Part shown: positions 8,299 through 16,527 of the stretch, one piece after another
Numbering within the stretch: position 1 is the first letter of the stretch
Layout of the letters: each line of letters begins with the position of its first letter
Assembly: GCA_000433755.1 (NCBI GenBank)
Contig: FR891275.1
Span: 29,555 to 93,554, forward strand
DNA from: Clostridium sp. CAG:465
GTDB lineage: Bacteria; Bacillota; Clostridia; TANB77; CAG-465
Reading direction: 5' to 3'
DNA: 64,000 nt
Notes under the pieces: generated by a model
What the model was told of the DNA's origin: nothing
The model's database searches: none
What the model saw: the letters and a program-made list of their open reading frames with translations, nothing else
Position numbers and translations under genes: made by a program

Positions 8299-10242
8299 TT
8301 AATGAATATTACTTCCATTTTCTAATGAGCCCTTATTATTATCTAAAGTAAGAAGTTTTACAACATCATAATCACCTGCTGCAAGAAGCATTCCATTTGA
8401 TTCAACACCTCTAAGTTTTGCTGGTTTTAGGTTTGTAACAACAACAACTTGTTTTCCTAATAACTCTTCTTCTGTATAAAATTCAACAAGTCCTGAAACT
8501 ATAGTTCTTGGTTGTTCCTCTCCTACATCAACACTTAATTTATACAACTTATCAGATTTTTCTATTCTACTTACTTCTTTTATTTGACCAACCTTAAGCT
8601 CAACTTTATCAAGTTCATCAATTGTAATTATTCCTTTTTTATTTTCTTCAACTTTTTCTTTTTCTTCATTTTTTTCTACAACTTGTTCATTCATTTTTTC
8701 TATCTCCTCTTTAATATCAACTCTTGGAAATAAATTATTACCTTTTGTTACAATTGTACCTTCTTTTAGAAGGCCAAAATTCTTTGCACAATCCCAACTT
8801 GTTATATCTTCATCAATTCCTATTTGTTTAAAAATTTCACCTGGGACATCAACCATATATGGTCTAAGTAAGATACCTATTATTCTTATACATTCAACTA
8901 GATTATATAGTACTGTATTTAGTCTATCATCTTTTCCTTCTTTACCAAGTACCCATGGCATTGATAAATCAATATATTTATTTGACTTATCAATAAGTTT
9001 CCAAATTTCTGTAATTGCATCATTTATTTTTAATTTATCCATTGATTCTTCAACCTTTAATGGTACTTCTTTTGCAAGTTGAATCAAATCATCATCATAA
9101 TTTTCAAAAGATTTTCCTTTTTTTATTACTCCATTATTATACTTAGAAACCATTGCAGTTACTCTACTTACAAGATTTCCTAAATCATTTGATAAATCCG
9201 AGTTAGATTTTTCCAAAAATAACTCTTCTGAGAAATTTCCATCTTGTCCTAAAGTCATTTCATGAAGTAGGAAATATCTTACAGAATCCCTTGAAGTTGC
9301 ATTTATATATACTCTTGGATCTTTATAATTTCCAAATGATTTTGATATTTTATTTCCATCAACTACAAGCCATCCATGACCATATATTTTCTTTGGAAGT
9401 GGTAAATCAAGTGCCATTAAAAGTGCTGGCCATATCATTGCATGGAACCTAAATATTTCTTTTCCAACTAAATGTAGATCTGCTGGCCAATACTTCTTAA
9501 ATTTTGATTCATCACCACTTAAATATCCAAGTCCAGATATATAGTTAGTTAAAGCATCTATCCAAACATATACTGTATGTTTTGGATCAAATGGTACCTT
9601 TATTCCCCATTTAACACCTGTTCTTGAAACACATAAATCCTCAATACCCTTTTTAAAGAAATTGTTTATAAGCTCATTCTTTCTTGAAATAGGCTCTAAA
9701 AATTCAGGATTCTCATCAAAGAACTTAAGTAATCTATCTTGATATTTTGAAAGTTTAAAGAAATAACTTTCCTCTTTTACAAGTTCAACATCTCTGCCAC
9801 AATCAGGACATTTTCCATCTACAGCTTGTGTTTCAGTCCAAAACGACTCACATGGAGTACAATATAGTCCTTCATATTCAGATTTATAAATATCTCCCTT
9901 ATTATATAATTTTTCAAATATTTTCTTAACACATTCAACATGTTCTTCATCAGTTGTTCTTATATACTTATCATATGTTATTCCTAAATCATTCCATAAT
10001 TTCTTTGTATCTGTTACAATTTTATCAACATATTCTTTTGGAGTAACACCTGCGTCTTTTGCTTTTCTTTCAATTTTTTGTCCGTGTTCATCTGTTCCTG
10101 TCATGAAAAACACGTCATATCCTCTAAGCCTTTTATATCTTGCAATTGCATCAGCTACAACTGTACAGTAACAATGTCCAATATGAAAGTTACCACTTGG
10201 ATAATATATAGGTGTTGTAATATAATATTTCTGCTTTTCCAC
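8299..10242 (-). CDS. metG: Methionyl-tRNA synthetase
   Basis: A class I synthetase of 647 residues. HIGH occurs at residues 20-23 (FHIGHC). The KMSKS loop reads NKISKSFGN, a Met-to-Ile change tolerated in MetRS. A zinc knuckle is visible as CTPC...CPDC around residues 128-150. A C-terminal Trbp111/EMAPII-type tRNA-binding domain (KVELKVGQI...GMLLAA) follows a Lys-Glu rich linker, so this is the dimeric MetG form. Start: GTG at 10242 has AAGGAG 8 bases upstream; the GTG at 10251 overlaps that site and the acpS stop, so it is less likely. It is five bases downstream of acpS and probably cotranscribed with it. Confidence 0.96.
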   Translation of the reverse strand: MEKQKYYITTPIYYPSGNFHIGHCYCTVVADAIARYKRLRGYDVFFMTGTDEHGQKIERKAKDAGVTPKEYVDKIVTDTKKLWNDLGITYDKYIRTTDEEHVECVKKIFEKLYNKGDIYKSEYEGLYCTPCESFWTETQAVDGKCPDCGRDVELVKEESYFFKLSKYQDRLLKFFDENPEFLEPISRKNELINNFFKKGIEDLCVSRTGVKWGIKVPFDPKHTVYVWIDALTNYISGLGYLSGDESKFKKYWPADLHLVGKEIFRFHAMIWPALLMALDLPLPKKIYGHGWLVVDGNKISKSFGNYKDPRVYINATSRDSVRYFLLHEMTLGQDGNFSEELFLEKSNSDLSNDLGNLVSRVTAMVSKYNNGVIKKGKSFENYDDDLIQLAKEVPLKVEESMDKLKINDAITEIWKLIDKSNKYIDLSMPWVLGKEGKDDRLNTVLYNLVECIRIIGILLRPYMVDVPGEIFKQIGIDEDITSWDCAKNFGLLKEGTIVTKGNNLFPRVDIKEEIEKMNEQVVEKNEEKEKVEENKKGIITIDELDKVELKVGQIKEVSRIEKSDKLYKLSVDVGEEQPRTIVSGLVEFYTEEELLGKQVVVVTNLKPAKLRGVESNGMLLAAGDYDVVKLLTLDNNKGSLENGSNIH

Positions 10243-10247
10243 TTTAA

Positions 10248-10652
10248 TCACTCCTTATTTACTTTTACTACTACTGTAGATATAGCATTATCCTTTACAT
10301 GAGAAATGCTAACATCTATTTCTACCTCATGTTTATCACATGCTTTTTTTATTTCTTCATTTAAAATATATACCTTTGGTCTTCTAGATAGTTCCTCTAT
10401 ATTTAATATTTCTACATCTAAGTAGCTTATTGTTAAATTGTTTTCTATTATAAATTTAGACATTGCTTTATATATTGCTTCTTTTGCAGCAAATCTTCCA
10501 GCATATCTTTGATATTTTATATCAGATTTTATTTTGTCTATATTTTCTATTTCATTTTTTGTATATATATTTTCCTTAAATCCTTTTGTATTCTTTACTG
10601 CATCTTCTATACGAGATACCTCAATTATATCAGTTCCACAATATATTTGCAT
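10248..10652 (-). CDS. acpS: Holo-[acyl-carrier-protein] synthase
   Basis: A 134-residue phosphopantetheinyl transferase of AcpS type, slightly longer than the usual 120-126. It transfers 4'-phosphopantetheine from CoA to the Ser of acyl carrier protein (acpP lies at 34.8 kb). Conserved residues: D8 in [12 protein letters not shown], and E and K in the [14 protein letters not shown] helix near residues 52-60, followed by an ISHVKDNA strand near the end. A ribosome binding site (GGGGGAA) precedes the ATG. Its stop TGA confirms that TGA acts as a stop in this genome. Confidence 0.95.
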   Translation of the reverse strand: MQIYCGTDIIEVSRIEDAVKNTKGFKENIYTKNEIENIDKIKSDIKYQRYAGRFAAKEAIYKAMSKFIIENNLTISYLDVEILNIEELSRRPKVYILNEEIKKACDKHEVEIDVSISHVKDNAISTVVVKVNKE

Positions 10653-10664
10653 AAAATTCCCCCA

Positions 10665-12020
10665 TTAAAATTTCTTTTCAAACTTATGCTTTATCCAGCT
10701 TGCAATAAGATATGTTGGATAACTTAAAGCTGAAAAAACCATTGCTATTATTATATATACTTGAATATCCTCTAAATTTATTACATTTGTTAACATTTGA
10801 ATACCAGAAAAACTTATATTTATAACATAAAAAATCATAAGTATCATATTTATCCTTGATTGATTATTGCTTACAACATAATCATAATATTCTAAATATT
10901 CTTTATGAACCTCGTCATAAAGTTCTGGAAGACCAAATGCTTTTTGCCATAATTTCCAGATATCCATTCCGTGTTCTGAGTTAGTAATTTGTCCAAACCA
11001 ACTTGAATTTGTAAATTGAGTTAAATTTTTCTTTAATTTTTTAACTGCAGTTTTATCTTGTCTCATTAAATTCTGCGAAAAATTTATAAGACTGATTCTT
11101 TGATATAGCGCTATAAGCACCATATACAAATATCTTTTTTCAAAATTATATGGCATTCTTGTTATATCATATTTTTCTTTATCAGATACAAATACAACTC
11201 CACTCTCTCTTGAAAATCCAAACATTGAGTATTTCCATCTTGAATAAACGTTATCAAAAAGTCTATCACATTCTTCATTAAAAATAGCACTACTTTTACT
11301 ATGCATAACGTACTGAAATTTATAGAAATCATTTTGCATTTTATAAAAATCTGTATCTTTCTCCCAATTATCTACACAAACATATGAATATGTAAACATT
11401 TTGTCAAAATACATTTTATCTAAACTTTTGCTTTCATATTCAGAAGTTATATTTCTTATAAATTTAGGAATATTAACAGTTTTACTATTTTCAACTATTC
11501 TATTGGTTGCACTTCCTTTTATTCTAGGTGTTAAATTTCTAAAATAATGGTTAAAATCTAATATTTTATTAAAGTCAATTAACTCACTTTTCTCATCAAT
11601 TTGTGTTTTAAAGTCTATGAAACATATACCACCTTCAAAACATATTATTTTAATATCCGATATATCATAATTAATAACTTTACCATCGAAATCTGTTATA
11701 CTACCTTTTTTTATTCTAGCCATATTATATTTAAACGTTATACATGTAGTTTTACTAAGTTCTAATGATCTTCTAAAAACTCCTTGCGTTTTAAATTTTT
11801 TTATATACTTTTTATCCCAAAATAAAGAAGGAAACAAAAATTTTCTCATATATGGCAAAAAGAAATCGTACGACTCTTCATCGCTTTTATATTGATGATA
11901 TACCATAGTCCACTCTTTTGTTTTCTTTAATATGCTTTCTATAAAATATGGATATTTCTCACTCTCTATTACAAACGGATATAGAAAATGAGTATACTGA
12001 TATTTGGCTTTAATATGCAT
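10665..12020 (-). CDS. Conserved hypothetical protein with C-terminal two-span membrane domain
   Basis: About 451 residues. The N-terminal three quarters is cytosolic-looking, mixed alpha/beta and rich in aromatic residues (Tyr, Phe, Trp); a long helical stretch (LYQRISLINFSQNLMRQDKTAVKKLKK) precedes two closely spaced membrane segments near the C-terminus (INMILMIFYVINISFSGIQML and VYIIIAMVFSALSYPTYLIASW) and a basic tail. This is the overall architecture of CorA-like proteins, but no GMN motif is visible, so Mg transport is not claimed. Start: ATG at 12020 behind AGAGGTGGTAAT, eight codons inside the longest frame. Function unknown; it is upstream of acpS-metG. Confidence 0.8.
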   Translation of the reverse strand: MHIKAKYQYTHFLYPFVIESEKYPYFIESILKKTKEWTMVYHQYKSDEESYDFFLPYMRKFLFPSLFWDKKYIKKFKTQGVFRRSLELSKTTCITFKYNMARIKKGSITDFDGKVINYDISDIKIICFEGGICFIDFKTQIDEKSELIDFNKILDFNHYFRNLTPRIKGSATNRIVENSKTVNIPKFIRNITSEYESKSLDKMYFDKMFTYSYVCVDNWEKDTDFYKMQNDFYKFQYVMHSKSSAIFNEECDRLFDNVYSRWKYSMFGFSRESGVVFVSDKEKYDITRMPYNFEKRYLYMVLIALYQRISLINFSQNLMRQDKTAVKKLKKNLTQFTNSSWFGQITNSEHGMDIWKLWQKAFGLPELYDEVHKEYLEYYDYVVSNNQSRINMILMIFYVINISFSGIQMLTNVINLEDIQVYIIIAMVFSALSYPTYLIASWIKHKFEKKF

Positions 12021-12104
12021 ATTACCACCTCTTTTGTTATACATATATATTATACTGTTTTTTACATAAAGTCAATATTTTTACAATAATTTTAACATAA
12101 ACAC

Positions 12105-12133
12105 TTGATTTTTGAAACTATAAATGCTATAAT
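12105..12133 (+). promoter_or_regulatory. Promoter of tRNA-Pro
   Basis: -35 TTGATT (12105-12110), 17-base spacer, -10 TATAAT (12128-12133), about 20 bases before the tRNA. Confidence 0.85.
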
Positions 12134-12152
12134 AATTTAGTACTTGATGTAT

Positions 12153-12228
12153 CGGGGTATAGCTCAGTTGGTAGAGCGCGTGGTTTGGGACCATGAGGTC
12201 GCACGTTCGAACCGTGTTACTCCGACCA
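12153..12228 (+). tRNA. tRNA-Pro (anticodon TGG)
   Basis: A 76-base cloverleaf with encoded CCA. The acceptor CGGGGTA pairs with TACTCCG (one G-T pair), the D arm carries AGCTCAGTTGGTAGAGC, and the T arm is GCACG-TTCGAAC-CGTGT. The anticodon loop TTTGGGA presents TGG, which reads proline codons. It is a single-gene unit with its own promoter and terminator. An accessory island begins directly downstream. Confidence 0.97.
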
Positions 12229-12236
12229 TATTTAAG

Positions 12237-12266
12237 CAGTAAATTCAATTTACTGTTTATTTTTTG
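12237..12266 (+). terminator. Terminator of tRNA-Pro
   Basis: Stem CAGTAAAT/ATTTACTG (12237-12244 with 12248-12255) with a three-base loop, followed by TTTATTTTTT. Confidence 0.85.
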
Positions 12267-12383
12267 TTGAATTTCAATAGAATTTATAAGAAGTTAAAAC
12301 CTAGTAAATATGCTATTTTCAAAGTAATTTTGAAGATCGGCATATTTTTTTATTCTAAAAAAATTATTTTAACTGCTTATAAA

Positions 12384-12460
12384 TTCCAGAAAATTACCCT
12401 ATTTTTCTCTGGAAAGAATTTCTGGAAAATTTTATATTCATTTCTGGAATTTCTGGAAAA
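12384..12460 (+). repeat. Iteron-like cluster of TTTCTGGAA repeats upstream of the RepA_N gene
   Basis: Five copies of a TTTCTGGAA core lie within 77 bases: one inverted (12384-12392), one with a single mismatch (12407-12415), then 12419-12427, 12441-12449 and 12450-12458. Start-to-start distances are roughly 22, 13, 22 and 9 bases. The core extended by one base is almost a palindrome. Position just upstream of a replication-initiator-like gene suggests binding sites for that protein, either an origin or an autoregulatory operator; this is inference. Confidence 0.7.
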
Positions 12461-12525
12461 TCAAAAATTGTTTATTTCAAGCAGATTTATAGTTTTCCAA
12501 AAAATTGAAAGGAGAACTGAATTAA

Positions 12526-13089
12526 ATGGAATTTACCCCATATAAAATTACAGAAACATTAGAATATATGTTTTACCAAGTTCCAATGGAATTATTTTTT
12601 AATGCTAATTATAAAAATAATTTGTCATTAGAAGCTAAAATGCTATATGGACTTCTACTTAGTCAATTAACTTTATCTATAAAAAATAATTGGCAAGATG
12701 AAAATGGAGATGTTTATATAATACTTACAAGAGAAAAAGTACAAAAAATGCTTAATATTTCTGATAAAACTGCTACTAAAGTTTTTAAGCAATTAAATAA
12801 ATGCAAACTTATTTATGAAAATAAGCAAGGACAAACAAAACTTAATCTTATTTATGTTGGAAAAATTAATCATGATGATACTATTCAAAATATGATTCGT
12901 AAAAATTTCGATTCTAGAGTCGGAAAAAATACGATTCATGACTCGGAAAATTTACGACCTAACTATAATAATAAAAACTATAATAATAGAACTAAAAGCA
13001 ATCGAAACAATTTTGAGCAAAGAGATTATCAAGAAGGAGCATTATATTATTTATATGCTAATAACTTGGAACAATTATATGATAATTAA
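12526..13089 (+). CDS. RepA_N-domain replication initiator-like protein
   Basis: A 187-residue protein. Residues about 15-110 match the RepA_N pattern of Firmicutes plasmids and integrative elements: FYQVPMELFFN...LSLEAKMLYGLLLSQLTLSIKNNW, then DENGDVYIILTREKVQKMLNIS and DKTATKVFKQL, a winged-helix DNA-binding fold. The rest is an Asn-rich linker (NYNNKNYNNR) and a short tail with no second domain, so it is at the short end for such initiators. A ribosome binding site (AAAGGAG) lies 10 bases before the ATG. It would bind the TTTCTGGAA repeats in front of it. No relaxase, integrase or partition gene is near, so this is a small element or a remnant of one. Confidence 0.88.
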   Translation: MEFTPYKITETLEYMFYQVPMELFFNANYKNNLSLEAKMLYGLLLSQLTLSIKNNWQDENGDVYIILTREKVQKMLNISDKTATKVFKQLNKCKLIYENKQGQTKLNLIYVGKINHDDTIQNMIRKNFDSRVGKNTIHDSENLRPNYNNKNYNNRTKSNRNNFEQRDYQEGALYYLYANNLEQLYDN

Positions 13090-13168
13090 GAAATTTTGCC
13101 TTTTTTAACAAATTTATTAATTTTTGTGGTATAATAACTTAATAATTTAAAACTAGGAGGATTAAAAA

Positions 13169-13747
13169 ATGTCTGTAAAAGAGGAAAATGAAATTACAAT
13201 TAAGATAACTTGTTCAAATGAACAATTAATTAAACACTTAACAGATAAAGGATTTTGCGAGGGAAGAAAATTTACACTAGATGATTATTATTTAATTCCA
13301 AAAGATTTGAAATTAGATGATTTAACAACAAGAGATATTTTATCTAAAGCCGTAATAATTAGATATATTGTCGATGATGGCAAAATAATTCAAAAAATAA
13401 CATTTAAAAAGAAAGACATTAATGGTAATGGTGAAATTTTGAGTCAAAAAGCAATTAATTGCGATGTATTGGACTATAAAGCAGGAATAAATTTATTTAA
13501 TGAACTTGGATATTACCAAATTATGAACATTAAAGAAAGTGATATAATTTATTATAAAGATAAACTTGAATTAGCAATAAAATTCATTGAAAATAGTAAT
13601 ACTTTAATAGAAATTGAAACTGATGATAATTTTAAGACAATTGTTGAATTAAAACAATTGGTAACTGAATTAGAAATACCAATTGAAAAAGGTAATTATT
13701 TTGTAAAAAAAGCAGAAAATGAATTGAATAAAATTTTAAAAAGATAA
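13169..13747 (+). CDS. CYTH-domain protein (triphosphate tunnel family)
   Basis: A 192-residue protein with the features of the CYTH superfamily (class IV adenylate cyclase, thiamine triphosphatase, polyphosphatase): an N-terminal strand with E8-I-T-I-K12 (the second Glu of the usual ExExK is Thr here), then alternating basic and acidic residues on predicted strands (VIIRYI, KITFKKK, TLIEIETDD), which line the tunnel. It should act on a triphosphate; the actual substrate is unknown and the altered ExExK leaves activity uncertain. AGGAGG precedes the ATG and a TATAAT (13130-13135) suggests its own promoter. It sits between the RepA_N gene and two Nudix genes. Confidence 0.78.
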   Translation: MSVKEENEITIKITCSNEQLIKHLTDKGFCEGRKFTLDDYYLIPKDLKLDDLTTRDILSKAVIIRYIVDDGKIIQKITFKKKDINGNGEILSQKAINCDVLDYKAGINLFNELGYYQIMNIKESDIIYYKDKLELAIKFIENSNTLIEIETDDNFKTIVELKQLVTELEIPIEKGNYFVKKAENELNKILKR

Positions 13748-13794
13748 AAACAAATTATAAAAATGTTAGGCTTAGTAATATAAAGGAGATTATA

Positions 13795-13839
13795 ATGTAC
13801 AATAAAATTTGTATAATTGGTGTGTATATTTGTCAATGA
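13795..13839 (+). pseudogene. Possible relic of a P-loop nucleotide kinase start
   Basis: AAAGGAG and an ATG open a 14-codon frame, MYNKICIIGVYICQ, then TGA. The first nine residues look like the first strand of small P-loop kinases (pattern KIxIIGxxGSGKST), but the frame ends where the glycine-rich loop should follow, and no continuation is seen in other frames. It may be a decayed gene joined by a deletion, or a chance short peptide. Low confidence. Confidence 0.3.
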
Positions 13840-13915
13840 TGCTTGATTTTTCAATTTTTGCATTTTTATTGATTTTATAAAACCTTTTTGATAAAATAAT
13901 AGAAAGATTTTTGTT

Positions 13916-14386
13916 ATGGAAGATATAAGTGTTATGTTAGATGGATATAAATTTAATTATAGAGTAGCTGCTATAATAAAAAAAGATGGTAAAATTTTGT
14001 TACATAAAAGTAAGAAAGATAATTTTTATGCGATACCGGGTGGACGTGTAAAAGTTGGAGAATCATCTATTAAAACTTTAAAAAGAGAATTTATAGAAGA
14101 AATGGGAAAAGATATTAATGTTAAAGATTTTACTGGATTAGTTGAAAACTTTTTTGAATATAACGGAAAAAAATATCATGAGATAATGTTTCTTTTCAAT
14201 GTGGAGTTTGTTGATAATGATTTATATAATGTTGAAAAAATTACAGGATTAGAGGAAAACGGTAAAATAGAATTTATATGGAAAAATATTAATGAATTAA
14301 AAAAGCTAGATGTGAGACCTGTATTTTTAAAAGAAAAATTGTTAAAAACAGAGGAAATAGGTCATATTATAAACAATAAGTTATAA
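13916..14386 (+). CDS. Nudix hydrolase
   Basis: A 156-residue Nudix protein. The Nudix box is complete: GGRVKVGE, seven residues, then REFIEEMGKD (about residues 42-65), giving the GX5EX7REUXEEXGU pattern whose glutamates bind Mg. Such enzymes cleave nucleoside diphosphates linked to another group. The C-terminal part (HEIMFLFNVEF, then IEFIWKNINEL) is the usual end of this fold. The Shine-Dalgarno is weak for both the ATG at 13916 and the next at 13934. It lies in the accessory island, with a second unrelated Nudix gene 280 bases downstream. Confidence 0.9.
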   Translation: MEDISVMLDGYKFNYRVAAIIKKDGKILLHKSKKDNFYAIPGGRVKVGESSIKTLKREFIEEMGKDINVKDFTGLVENFFEYNGKKYHEIMFLFNVEFVDNDLYNVEKITGLEENGKIEFIWKNINELKKLDVRPVFLKEKLLKTEEIGHIINNKL

Positions 14387-14663
14387 TAAAATATGTATTT
14401 TTGTATTTTAATTAAATTAGAATTTTATTATTCAAAACATACATTAATTATTTTTTGAAAATACACATAATTCAAAAACTTTAACTGTTATTTTACAATG
14501 TTCTATAGAATAAACAGCGGCTTTATACCTAGTTATTCCCATTAATGACATTTTGCAACAAATACCATTTTTGGATAATTTTTATTAATTATATATTTTC
14601 TTAGAAATTGATTATTTAAAAAAATGTTAAAGAAATAAAAAATATGTAAGGAGAGTGTATATT
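14387..14663. other. Non-coding stretch between the two Nudix genes
   Basis: AT-rich sequence with no frame of useful length on either strand and no clear hairpin. A locally less AT-rich patch near 14513-14560 could be decayed coding sequence, but I could not identify it. Confidence 0.4.
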
Positions 14664-15119
14664 ATGAGAGCACCGTTTCAGGTTTTAGTTATACCATATA
14701 AAATAATAAATAACGAAATATTATATGGAATTTTTTTAAGATCAGATATGAAAGTTTGGCAAACAATATCTGGAGGTGGCGAAGATGATGAATCACCAAT
14801 AGAAGCAGCAAAAAGAGAAGCAAATGAAGAAGCCGGTATTGATTATAGTGCTAACTATATTAAGCTGGATTGCACTTGTACTATACCAGTCGAATTTATT
14901 ACAGGAAAATTCACTTGGGGAAAAGATGTATATGTTTTAAATGAATATACTTTTGGGGTAGATGTAACAGATAAAAACATTGTATTATCTGATGAGCATG
15001 ACGATGTAAAATGGTTAACATATGATGAAGCTAAAAAGGTTTTAGAATGGGATAGTAATATAAGTGCTTTGTGGGAATTAAACAAGCGCTTGTTAAGAAA
15101 ATTGGGAAAGGATCTTTAG
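14664..15119 (+). CDS. Nudix hydrolase (NudB-like)
   Basis: A 151-residue Nudix protein starting MRAPFQVLVIPYKI. The box reads GGGEDDES...AAKREANEEAGI, complete with the metal-binding glutamates. The N-terminus, the WQTISGGGE strand and an HDDVKWLTYDEAKKVLEW C-terminal part resemble the dihydroneopterin-triphosphate/dATP pyrophosphohydrolase branch, but substrate cannot be decided. The ATG at 14664 is chosen over a GTG at 14655 because AAGGAGA is at the right distance. It is the last gene of the island before the rpsF-operon terminator. Confidence 0.9.
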   Translation: MRAPFQVLVIPYKIINNEILYGIFLRSDMKVWQTISGGGEDDESPIEAAKREANEEAGIDYSANYIKLDCTCTIPVEFITGKFTWGKDVYVLNEYTFGVDVTDKNIVLSDEHDDVKWLTYDEAKKVLEWDSNISALWELNKRLLRKLGKDL

Positions 15120-15200
15120 CAACTAGTATGAGAAAAAAGCAAAAAGCTATAAAAATTTTGGCATGGTAATTTCAATATGACTTTACTATTATATAAAAAA

Positions 15201-15232
15201 ACATTCGCAATTACTTAAATAATCGCGAATGT
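15201..15232. terminator. Bidirectional terminator between nudix gene and rpsR
   Basis: Stem ACATTCGCAATTA/TAATCGCGAATGT (one mismatch, 6-base loop), flanked by A7 on one side and T6 on the other, so it ends transcription both of the plus-strand nudix gene and the rpsF-ssb-rpsR operon. Confidence 0.85.
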
Positions 15233-15237
15233 ATTTT

Positions 15238-15498
15238 TTATTTAACTGTGTATGGTAAAAGCGCAATATGTCTTGCTCTTTGAATAGCATTTGTTACTTT
15301 TCTTTGGTGTTTAGCGCAAGTACCTGTTACTCTTCTAGGTAATATTTTACCTTTATCACTTACGTATCTTTTTAATTTTTCTACGTCTTTATAATCAATT
15401 TCATCTATTTTATCTACGCAAAAATTACAAACCTTTTTTCTTGGTCTTCTATAAGGTTTATCATTTTTTGAATTTCTTCTATTTCTAGCGTCTGCCAT
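15238..15498 (-). CDS. rpsR: 30S ribosomal protein S18
   Basis: An 86-residue S18 starting [13 protein letters not shown], with a basic N-terminus, a CysX2Cys (KKVCNFC) and a later Cys-Lys-His set (GTCAKHQRK), that is the zinc-binding version, and the C-terminal [10 protein letters not shown] signature. The ATG at 15498 is chosen because GGAGG is just upstream; the longer frame reads through that site. It is the last gene of the rpsF-ssb-rpsR operon. Together with S6 it sits on the 30S platform. Confidence 0.97.
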   Translation of the reverse strand: MADARNRRNSKNDKPYRRPRKKVCNFCVDKIDEIDYKDVEKLKRYVSDKGKILPRRVTGTCAKHQRKVTNAIQRARHIALLPYTVK

Positions 15499-15528
15499 TT
15501 TCAATTGTCCTCCTTTCAACAAATATAA

Positions 15529-15957
15529 CTAAAATGGTAATTCTTCTGTATCATCTATTGTTATGAATTCACCATCATCTGTTGATGCAGGTGTTGAAGC
15601 ATTATTTGCCATACCTGCATTTGACATGTCTGCATCTCTTCTAGAATCTGCAAAATATGCATTTTCTATAATATAATCAGTTGCATATCTTTTTTGACCA
15701 CTTTGGTCTTCCCAAGTTCTATTTTGAATTCTACCCTCAACTAAAACTTGTTGTCCTTTTCTATAGTATTTAGAACAAAATTCTGCTAACTTTCCAAATG
15801 CTGTTAAATTAAAGAAATCTGCTTTTCTTTCACCATTTGCTTCTGCAAATCTTCTGTTTACAGCTATTGAAAAAGTTGTAACTGGTGTATTAGTATTTTG
15901 AGTAAATCTTGATTCTGGGTCCCTTGTTAATCTCCCCATAAATTGAAATTTGTTCAT
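15529..15957 (-). CDS. ssb: Single-stranded DNA-binding protein
   Basis: A 142-residue SSB. The OB fold spans about residues 1-105 (MNKFQFMGRLTRDPESRFT... to KRYATDYIIENAYFAD). A short Asn/Ala/Thr linker follows and the acidic tip ends DDTEELPF, which docks partner proteins of replication and repair. It sits between rpsF and rpsR as in most Firmicutes. AAGGAGG precedes the ATG. Confidence 0.97.
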   Translation of the reverse strand: MNKFQFMGRLTRDPESRFTQNTNTPVTTFSIAVNRRFAEANGERKADFFNLTAFGKLAEFCSKYYRKGQQVLVEGRIQNRTWEDQSGQKRYATDYIIENAYFADSRRDADMSNAGMANNASTPASTDDGEFITIDDTEELPF

Positions 15958-15991
15958 TAAATTTCCTCCTTGCGTACTTTATCAGTACAAA

Positions 15992-16276
15992 TTAGTTATC
16001 TTTTTTTATAACCATGTGTTTTAAAACTATATCTTCTAATCTTAGAATTCTTTCAAATTCAGATATAAATTCTGGTTTAGCAACAAATGTAAATAGGATA
16101 TAAACACCTTCAGTTTCTTTTTTTATAGGATAAGCTAATGTTTTTTTACCCCATTCATCTACATTTGTAAGTTCGCCATTTTTTGATATCATTTCTTTCA
16201 TTTTTTCACCGAAAGCAACTGTTGCTTCCTCTTGTGCTTTTGCAGAAAGAATTATAACTGCTTCGTAATTATTCAT
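15992..16276 (-). CDS. rpsF: 30S ribosomal protein S6
   Basis: A 94-residue S6 starting MNNYEAVIILSAKAQEE, with the conserved GKKTLAYPIKKETEGVYILF core and an FERILRLEDIVLKHMV end. It is the first gene of the operon with ssb and rpsR. GAGGAGGTGA lies 10-12 bases before the ATG, and a leader hairpin precedes it (separate entry). Confidence 0.97.
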   Translation of the reverse strand: MNNYEAVIILSAKAQEEATVAFGEKMKEMISKNGELTNVDEWGKKTLAYPIKKETEGVYILFTFVAKPEFISEFERILRLEDIVLKHMVIKKDN

Positions 16277-16306
16277 GACTAAAACTCACCTCCTCTTGGA
16301 CTTCTG

Positions 16307-16327
16307 ACTCTACGACTTATGTAGAGT
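16307..16327 (-). promoter_or_regulatory. Leader hairpin of the rpsF operon
   Basis: A 7-bp stem ACTCTAC/GTAGAGT with a 7-base loop lies in the short leader between the rpsF promoter and its ribosome binding site. Many rpsF leaders bind the S6:S18 complex for feedback control; this hairpin sits in the right place, but I cannot confirm the consensus. Confidence 0.45.
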
Positions 16328-16346
16328 AAGGAAATTAACTAGAAGC

Positions 16347-16375
16347 ATTATATCATACATTCTGCTTTTTAGCAA
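16347..16375 (-). promoter_or_regulatory. Promoter of rpsF-ssb-rpsR
   Basis: Minus strand -35 TTGCTA (16370-16375), 17-base spacer, -10 TATAAT (16347-16352). Confidence 0.8.
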
Positions 16376-16449
16376 CATTTTTTTCATAATTTAAAAAAAT
16401 TACATTAATAATTAATTATATTTTGTGTTATACTATTATTGCATAAACA

Positions 16450-16478
16450 TTGACTTTGTAACTGTTTAATTATATAAT
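16450..16478 (+). promoter_or_regulatory. Promoter of mecA
   Basis: -35 TTGACT (16450-16455), 17-base spacer, -10 TATAAT (16473-16478). It is divergent from the rpsF promoter. Confidence 0.85.
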
Positions 16479-16527
16479 ACATATACTGAGTATAAGAGAG
16501 CAAATATTTTTTCAGGAGGTGTAACTT

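Noticed and set aside
12264..12545. A 93-codon frame starting with TTG downstream of tRNA-Pro
   Set aside because: It runs through the TTTCTGGAA repeats, overlaps the RepA_N start and has no ribosome binding site; the sequence is low complexity.
12153..15240. An integrative element using tRNA-Pro as attachment site
   Set aside because: No integrase gene and no direct repeat of the tRNA 3' end was found downstream.
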